This document shows, piece by piece, positions 59,413-64,000 of a stretch of DNA of 64,000 nucleotides (position 1 is its first letter; every line of letters starts with the position of its first letter). The notes beneath the pieces are model-generated. The model ran no database searches. It saw only the letters and a program-made list of their open reading frames with translations, and was not told the DNA's origin. The DNA is from Paramicrosporidium saccamoebae. Lineage: Eukaryota; Rozellomycota. A program made the translations under genes and the position numbers. The stretch lies in contig MTSL01000014.1 in the NCBI GenBank assembly GCA_002794465.1, forward strand, positions 25,610-89,609, in the 5' to 3' direction.

Positions 59413-60891
59413 CTACATTGCCACAGCAAAGTTCAACAGCTCACACTTTACGTACGATCGCAAATTTGTTGAAGCAATGTGCTTGCTGATAAAAACGGGC
59501 ACAGTGGGCAGTTTCCAATACTCGCCGACTTTGGCACAGAGCCAATGCGATAGTTCGGGCAGTGGAAAACCCAATTGCCCACGATACAAGATATTAGAGG
59601 CAGCGGTGCGCGCAAATGCCCTCCAGACCACCTGTTCTTCAGCAGAGGGAATAAATTTGCGACTAAAGTCTTCGAGTTTGATGGTTTTCCAGAGTAGACT
59701 TGACATTTCCTCAAGCAGACACACGACAGATTCACACGTGACCGAGTTGAATGTGACAGCTGGTACCTTGGGGCTCATCAACAAGACACGAGCGAGCTTG
59801 TCATAACTGCCCCACCACTTGATCAATTCCATATCTCTAGGTGCCGTTAATCTGTAAACTTTGGCACAGGAGCGTAGGTACGACCGCCATACCACTCGAT
59901 GGTCGTCAATATCATCACTTAAGGACCAATATTGAGGGTAAAGTCGATGGACTGCCTTTGTGGTTGCCAGCATGGACTTATTTTCCGTCCTGTAATAGAT
60001 GGTCTTGTTAACTGTTGTCCATGTCAATATATCATCCATAATGACCGGCGGGATCTGTGAGATTGTGTGACCGAGCAAAAAGTCTCGGATTATTTCACGC
60101 TTTCTCACAACGTCTTGTGGCGCCATTCGCAAAGTAACTACCAGCAATCGGCCATGCCACAATGCACGGCGTGCATCACACAATCCCTCCCAAGATTGGT
60201 GAAGAATGGATAACAAGTTGTCGTATTGCTGAAGCCAGTTTTCTTGTCCCAGCTCCGCAAACTCGTTGGCATGTGCATTGGTAGAATATCTACTCTGTGA
60301 TTCAGTGTGAAATCGCCTCGCAATCTCCCAGAATAAGCCATTCTCGATGATTGCCGGTTTTGCGCCTCGAAGATCCCAATCCATGAATAGCGATGAGGCC
60401 TGACTGGCGGTGAGTCGATTTCCGCACCATTCTGGATGTTCCAGCAGGTTGGAAAGTACAATTTTTAGCTGATCTGAAGGCAGTGGAGGCACTTCAGGAG
60501 ATAGGGAGATTATCCCAGGACGATAGAGATGCCAATATGATTTCATGGCTTCCACAAGACAGTTGCTCTTTGAAACCAACTTGAACGGCAGCACCAGTGG
60601 ATGATAGTCTGGATAGGAGATAAATGAATCTACCAACTTCTGGGCTTGCCTACTATCCAGGCTGACACTCTCGAATCTTTCAGCAAGGTCGTACTTCCAT
60701 TGGGAAAGGAGTGACACCATACCGTCACGAGTATCAGAGTGGGCAAAATTTAGATTAGAGAAGAGAAAGCCAAACTGATCATCAGGCACTTCATGGTAAA
60801 GGTGATCTGGAGACACTTCCACCTGCAGGCCTGCAACCACATAGAATAACGCCATGACTATCATGGACACGGAACTAACCAAGTAGCACAT
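59413..60891 (-). CDS. Large secreted family protein LSP-5
   Basis: 492 aa from ATG 60891 (the open frame reaches a GTG at 60936). Leader MCYLVSSVSMIVMALFYVVAG. Motifs, more diverged: HLYHEVPDD, LHxxVFPF replaced by HPLVLPFKLVSK, YRPGIISLSPE, QIPPVIMDDIL, KWWGSYDKLARVLLMSP, RAFARTAASNILYRG. First gene of the array in transcription direction and most distant in sequence; perhaps the founder copy. Function unknown. Confidence 0.75.
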   Translation of the reverse strand: MCYLVSSVSMIVMALFYVVAGLQVEVSPDHLYHEVPDDQFGFLFSNLNFAHSDTRDGMVSLLSQWKYDLAERFESVSLDSRQAQKLVDSFISYPDYHPLVLPFKLVSKSNCLVEAMKSYWHLYRPGIISLSPEVPPLPSDQLKIVLSNLLEHPEWCGNRLTASQASSLFMDWDLRGAKPAIIENGLFWEIARRFHTESQSRYSTNAHANEFAELGQENWLQQYDNLLSILHQSWEGLCDARRALWHGRLLVVTLRMAPQDVVRKREIIRDFLLGHTISQIPPVIMDDILTWTTVNKTIYYRTENKSMLATTKAVHRLYPQYWSLSDDIDDHRVVWRSYLRSCAKVYRLTAPRDMELIKWWGSYDKLARVLLMSPKVPAVTFNSVTCESVVCLLEEMSSLLWKTIKLEDFSRKFIPSAEEQVVWRAFARTAASNILYRGQLGFPLPELSHWLCAKVGEYWKLPTVPVFISKHIASTNLRSYVKCELLNFAVAM

Positions 60892-61131
60892 ACAAAATGG
60901 CCAGGGCTCTGAGGTCTTGATTATCAGCCTTTCCACACCACCCAGTGAGTCAAATACTGCGCCACTTCTAATGAACGACCTGTTGATGGGTGAGCTTCCT
61001 TTTATTAAAGCATACGGCTTCTTTATAGTTAGCCATTATTAATATAACTAAACTGGACTGTGGGACCGCTATCTGGGCGGACTCACCAGTAATAAGTAGA
61101 TGCTGTTTAACACGATCTTTATTAGAATCAA

Positions 61132-62277
61132 TCACATGTAGAGAGTCTCCGAGGCCTTTTTCTGGCCTTCTAACCGCCTAGTAATAGGCACCTTGGCAAA
61201 CGTCTCTGCGACCAACAAGGGAAAGGCAATTGTTGCCTCGCAGGTCACCTTGACGGGTTTGGCCGTCATCTTAATCTTTCCCCAACTAACGGCCTCATCA
61301 GGCGCCGCCCCCGCATCGCTGCCGTCCGACTCCAAACCCGTGTTAATGAACACTGAAAAATCGGCACCATTCCGCATTAAATTTGCATTGCAAATGTGAT
61401 GTTTAATCAGACCGCCTCCAAGACACAACATGCCGGTGGCGCCAGCACGGAGGGCCTCGCTGTTGATTCCACGAATGTCCTGGACCAGATCGAGGATGAG
61501 CTGTGTGTCCTGTTTGTAAGAGTGGAAATAAATCATGTCACCAATGGCGCCGTCTGTAATAGCGGGACAGAAGACGGGAATATTATTACGAGCGGCCCAG
61601 TAGTAGATTGAGGATTCATCCTGACACTCCATACCTAGACGATGGATCAGCTTGCTGGGAGTCCACACTGTTCCCTGCTCAATCTGTTCTTTAATCACCT
61701 TGTCTAGGATGGGTGTGATCCAATCCTCAAAGGTGCAGTAGTTGTCATTGGGTACAATCAGGTTTCCGATCCGATTAAGACCCTGCATCCTCAATGTCTT
61801 GCCGTCCAAATGGAAATCGCCGACATAATGGGGCTTTAGACACTTCATAAAATCCTCCTCTATTCCTCCTGCTGTGGTTACCAGGACATGCACCAACTTG
61901 TGTTGTACAAGATATCGGATGGCCTCACGATTGCCGCAACTCACCTGGTTGGAGGTGTAGCCGAGGAAAATTTTGCAAAAGGAACGAGACGGATCCGCTT
62001 CTTCACCCTCAACCGGACTGGGTTGCCAGGCAAGCATTTCATTGACGCGTTCGATGGCAAGACCGAGGTTGGTTGCCTGAAAGCCAGTAGTCAAATACGA
62101 CGTCATGAGCATGCTGAGCCGATCATTCTCGGCACACATCATCTCGCTGAGACTGTTGAAATCGCATCCTTGGATAATAGGCGTTCCCTCTGGCACTTGG
62201 CCGGTGGGGACGTAGGTTGTATTATGGGCTGCAAGCAGGACATCCCCTTGGGGCGTGCTCTCCGTGTCGAGGATCAT
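61132..62277 (-). CDS. DYS1: Deoxyhypusine synthase
   Basis: 381 aa, intronless. Transfers the aminobutyl group of spermidine to a lysine of eIF5A, first step of hypusine formation. Conserved blocks: [85 protein letters not shown] with the catalytic Lys334, and [10 protein letters not shown]. Length is typical (about 370). Housekeeping gene that bounds the LSP array. Confidence 0.97.
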   Translation of the reverse strand: MILDTESTPQGDVLLAAHNTTYVPTGQVPEGTPIIQGCDFNSLSEMMCAENDRLSMLMTSYLTTGFQATNLGLAIERVNEMLAWQPSPVEGEEADPSRSFCKIFLGYTSNQVSCGNREAIRYLVQHKLVHVLVTTAGGIEEDFMKCLKPHYVGDFHLDGKTLRMQGLNRIGNLIVPNDNYCTFEDWITPILDKVIKEQIEQGTVWTPSKLIHRLGMECQDESSIYYWAARNNIPVFCPAITDGAIGDMIYFHSYKQDTQLILDLVQDIRGINSEALRAGATGMLCLGGGLIKHHICNANLMRNGADFSVFINTGLESDGSDAGAAPDEAVSWGKIKMTAKPVKVTCEATIAFPLLVAETFAKVPITRRLEGQKKASETLYM

Positions 62278-62350
62278 TCAAACCACCCCTGGTAAAGGCG
62301 AATTTTATTCTATCTCATCTCAATATTACTACACTTGGAACCGTGGAATG

Positions 62351-64000
62351 CTAACCAGACAACTTGGTGGCGCTAGTGGGCGCCAGCATGTGTTTGATCA
62401 GACTGATTAGATACAGAGGGAGGAAGCTGACCAAGGTGATCAGGGCAACCTTCCAGAAAAATGTCAGACTGGTAGTGAAACGGGAATCAAAATACTCTTT
62501 GAGGAGACGTACCGAGGCCACATAGATGAGGAACGACGCAATCTCGGCCACTCCCATCACATAGTGCCATGTGGTAATTTCCAGTGCAATCATGAGCAGC
62601 TCGTTCAGGATCAGGGCCGTAAAGGTGATGGAGACAATATGGATAAAGTCCTTCTCAAAGAGAATAATTGCTAACATCATAATCGCCCCGCCCTGATAAA
62701 CCGAGACCATCATGCATTTGAAAAAGGTCTTAAAGGTCAACTCGCGTCCTTTGGTCAGATCGCGATACAACTCGACATAGGTCATGGCCACTTCATCAGA
62801 GACATCCTTATCAAGAACCAACGAAAAGACGGGAGCCATCGTGTAGACGGTGGTATAGCCGACAGCAATCAGTCCCTGGAACAGTGCAATGGGTGAAAAG
62901 TAGAATATTGCCGAAAAGACGGCCTGCATCGACGCAATCACCACCCCTCGATGGACCACAAAGAGAGCAATCTTGGCGGTCCGCTTGTACGAGTTGCGTC
63001 CATGCCAAATTAGCAATCGCATGACATGACTAAACTGAAATATGGAAAAGTCGGCTGCCAGAGATGCTTGCCTTCCTTCCTTGCCAACAATACCAATCCC
63101 CACATCGGCAGCTTGGATCATGGACACGTCATTTCCTCCATCGCCAATGCAACAGACACGCTTCTTGGAATACTCCTGAATCATTCGGGCGACATCGGCC
63201 TTTTGGGTCGGAGTGCAACGACAACAGACAACCGCCTCGAGTTGGAGACTGACCTCCATAAACTCGGCAGGCATCATGGTCATGATAATGTGCAACGACG
63301 GTCCATCAATCACAAGACAGCAATTCCTGGTGCGTTTAATGGTGGCAATCACATTGGGACAATCATCCTCTGTCAGTTTCTGGTACTGCAAAATGCGCTT
63401 ATCTCGACTAAATAAACGGGTAGAGATGGCAATATTGGTGGCCGTCTCGACCTTGTCCCCTGTCAACATCCAAATCCGGATGCCTGCATTACGCAGCTTT
63501 TCCAAAGTGGGACGCACATCATCTTGTAGCTTGTCCTCCACTCCTGTGACAGCAAGCAGTTCCAGGTCCCTTTCTAGAATCCTTTCAATGGTGCTCTGCA
63601 TCAGAGCATTGCGGTCTTGAATAGAAACCCGAGCCCGATTATAGGCCTCGTCAAAGGTCTGATATTGCTCCGAGGAAAGTCGTTTTCGACCCACCACAAG
63701 AGTACGCAATCCCTCTCGGGCCATATTGCTGCATTCTTCCTCCAGCCAGTCATTTTGTTGCACAATTTTAGCCATCATGGCGTCGGCGCCTTTTTGAAGG
63801 AAAAAGATTTCCCCACTATCCGAGTCGCGGACAATAATGCCCATCCTCTTAGTTTCAGAGGTAAAGGGAAAGACGTGCAGAATATCATAGACAAGCAGCT
63901 TTCCCTCTACTTGGATTTTAATTGTCTCACGATCTCGGTAGAGTAATGTCATGCCCACCACTTCGCACCACTTGACAATTGCAACTTCGTCGGGACTGCT
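62351..64000 (-). CDS. NEO1: P4-ATPase flippase, Neo1/ATP9 type, 5' end outside window
   Basis: C-terminal 549 residues of a phospholipid-transporting ATPase; the frame is open to the last base. Visible: nucleotide-binding SSPDEVAIVKWCE, FPFTSETKRMGIIVRD, KGADAMM, P-domain LTGDKVETATNIA and GDGGNDVSMIQ, then six membrane segments. The phosphorylated Asp (DKTGT) lies outside. NDWLEEECSNMAREGLRTLVV and HGRNSYKRTA match ATP9/Neo1, the class that works in Golgi/endosome without a Cdc50 subunit, rather than Drs2-type. It lies 73 bp upstream of deoxyhypusine synthase on the same strand. Confidence 0.93.
   Translation of the reverse strand, partial: SSPDEVAIVKWCEVVGMTLLYRDRETIKIQVEGKLLVYDILHVFPFTSETKRMGIIVRDSDSGEIFFLQKGADAMMAKIVQQNDWLEEECSNMAREGLRTLVVGRKRLSSEQYQTFDEAYNRARVSIQDRNALMQSTIERILERDLELLAVTGVEDKLQDDVRPTLEKLRNAGIRIWMLTGDKVETATNIAISTRLFSRDKRILQYQKLTEDDCPNVIATIKRTRNCCLVIDGPSLHIIMTMMPAEFMEVSLQLEAVVCCRCTPTQKADVARMIQEYSKKRVCCIGDGGNDVSMIQAADVGIGIVGKEGRQASLAADFSIFQFSHVMRLLIWHGRNSYKRTAKIALFVVHRGVVIASMQAVFSAIFYFSPIALFQGLIAVGYTTVYTMAPVFSLVLDKDVSDEVAMTYVELYRDLTKGRELTFKTFFKCMMVSVYQGGAIMMLAIILFEKDFIHIVSITFTALILNELLMIALEITTWHYVMGVAEIASFLIYVASVRLLKEYFDSRFTTSLTFFWKVALITLVSFLPLYLISLIKHMLAPTSATKLSG

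Overview
This window is nuclear DNA of a eukaryote with a very compact, gene-dense genome. Nearly every gene is broken by introns of only about 26-40 bp, intergenic gaps are often 20-150 bp, and many stop codons overlap an AATAAA signal. The gene set points to an opisthokont, most likely an early-diverging fungus-like lineage (for example Rozellomycota or a relative of early microsporidia): Sla2/HIP1R, Lam/Aster GRAM-VASt protein, Ups/Mdm35, TFIIIC B-block subunit, Blm10/PA200. It also carries genes better known from animals: GLUD1-type glutamate dehydrogenase, Acinus, ARID4-like. Mitochondria are clearly aerobic-type (presequence-bearing i-AAA protease, GDH, carrier, PRELI/Mdm35). The placement is inference; no rRNA or tRNA was found.

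Layout: 1-4.3 kb holds three mitochondrial genes (i-AAA protease, solute carrier, GDH) plus a tiny spliced gene. 4.3-16 kb holds a single-pass membrane protein, a minimal Acinus, two paralogous amino-acid transporters flanking a Ser/Thr kinase, and topoisomerase II. 16-22.3 kb holds Rab GDI, a Sla2-like endocytic adaptor and a sterol-transfer GRAM/VASt protein. 22.6-24.8 kb and 31.9-37.6 kb hold two arrays of an unrecognised family of small secreted proteins (ten members, here SSP-1 to SSP-10). Between the arrays lie casein kinase 1, the TFIIIC large subunit, a stand-alone Utp12-domain protein and Mdm35. 37.6-51.5 kb holds housekeeping genes: PIG-T/Gpi16, PA200/Blm10, a C6orf136-like protein, MsrB, a PRELI/Ups protein, an ARID4-like protein, Ufd1, SmD1 and Swc4/DMAP1. 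51.9-60.9 kb is a head-to-tail array of five paralogous predicted secreted proteins of about 490-510 aa (LSP-1 to LSP-5), also unrecognised. The window ends with deoxyhypusine synthase and a Neo1/ATP9-type flippase running off the edge.

How genes connect: Yme1, a PRELI/Ups protein and Mdm35 belong to one intramitochondrial phospholipid-transfer circuit and all lie here, unlinked. The most novel content is the two secreted families. They are intronless, unlike the housekeeping genes, and sit in arrays built by tandem segmental duplication with associated minisatellites. They resemble the expanding, fast-evolving secreted families of parasites. Gene models below were spliced by hand; exon sums were checked for reading-frame continuity.
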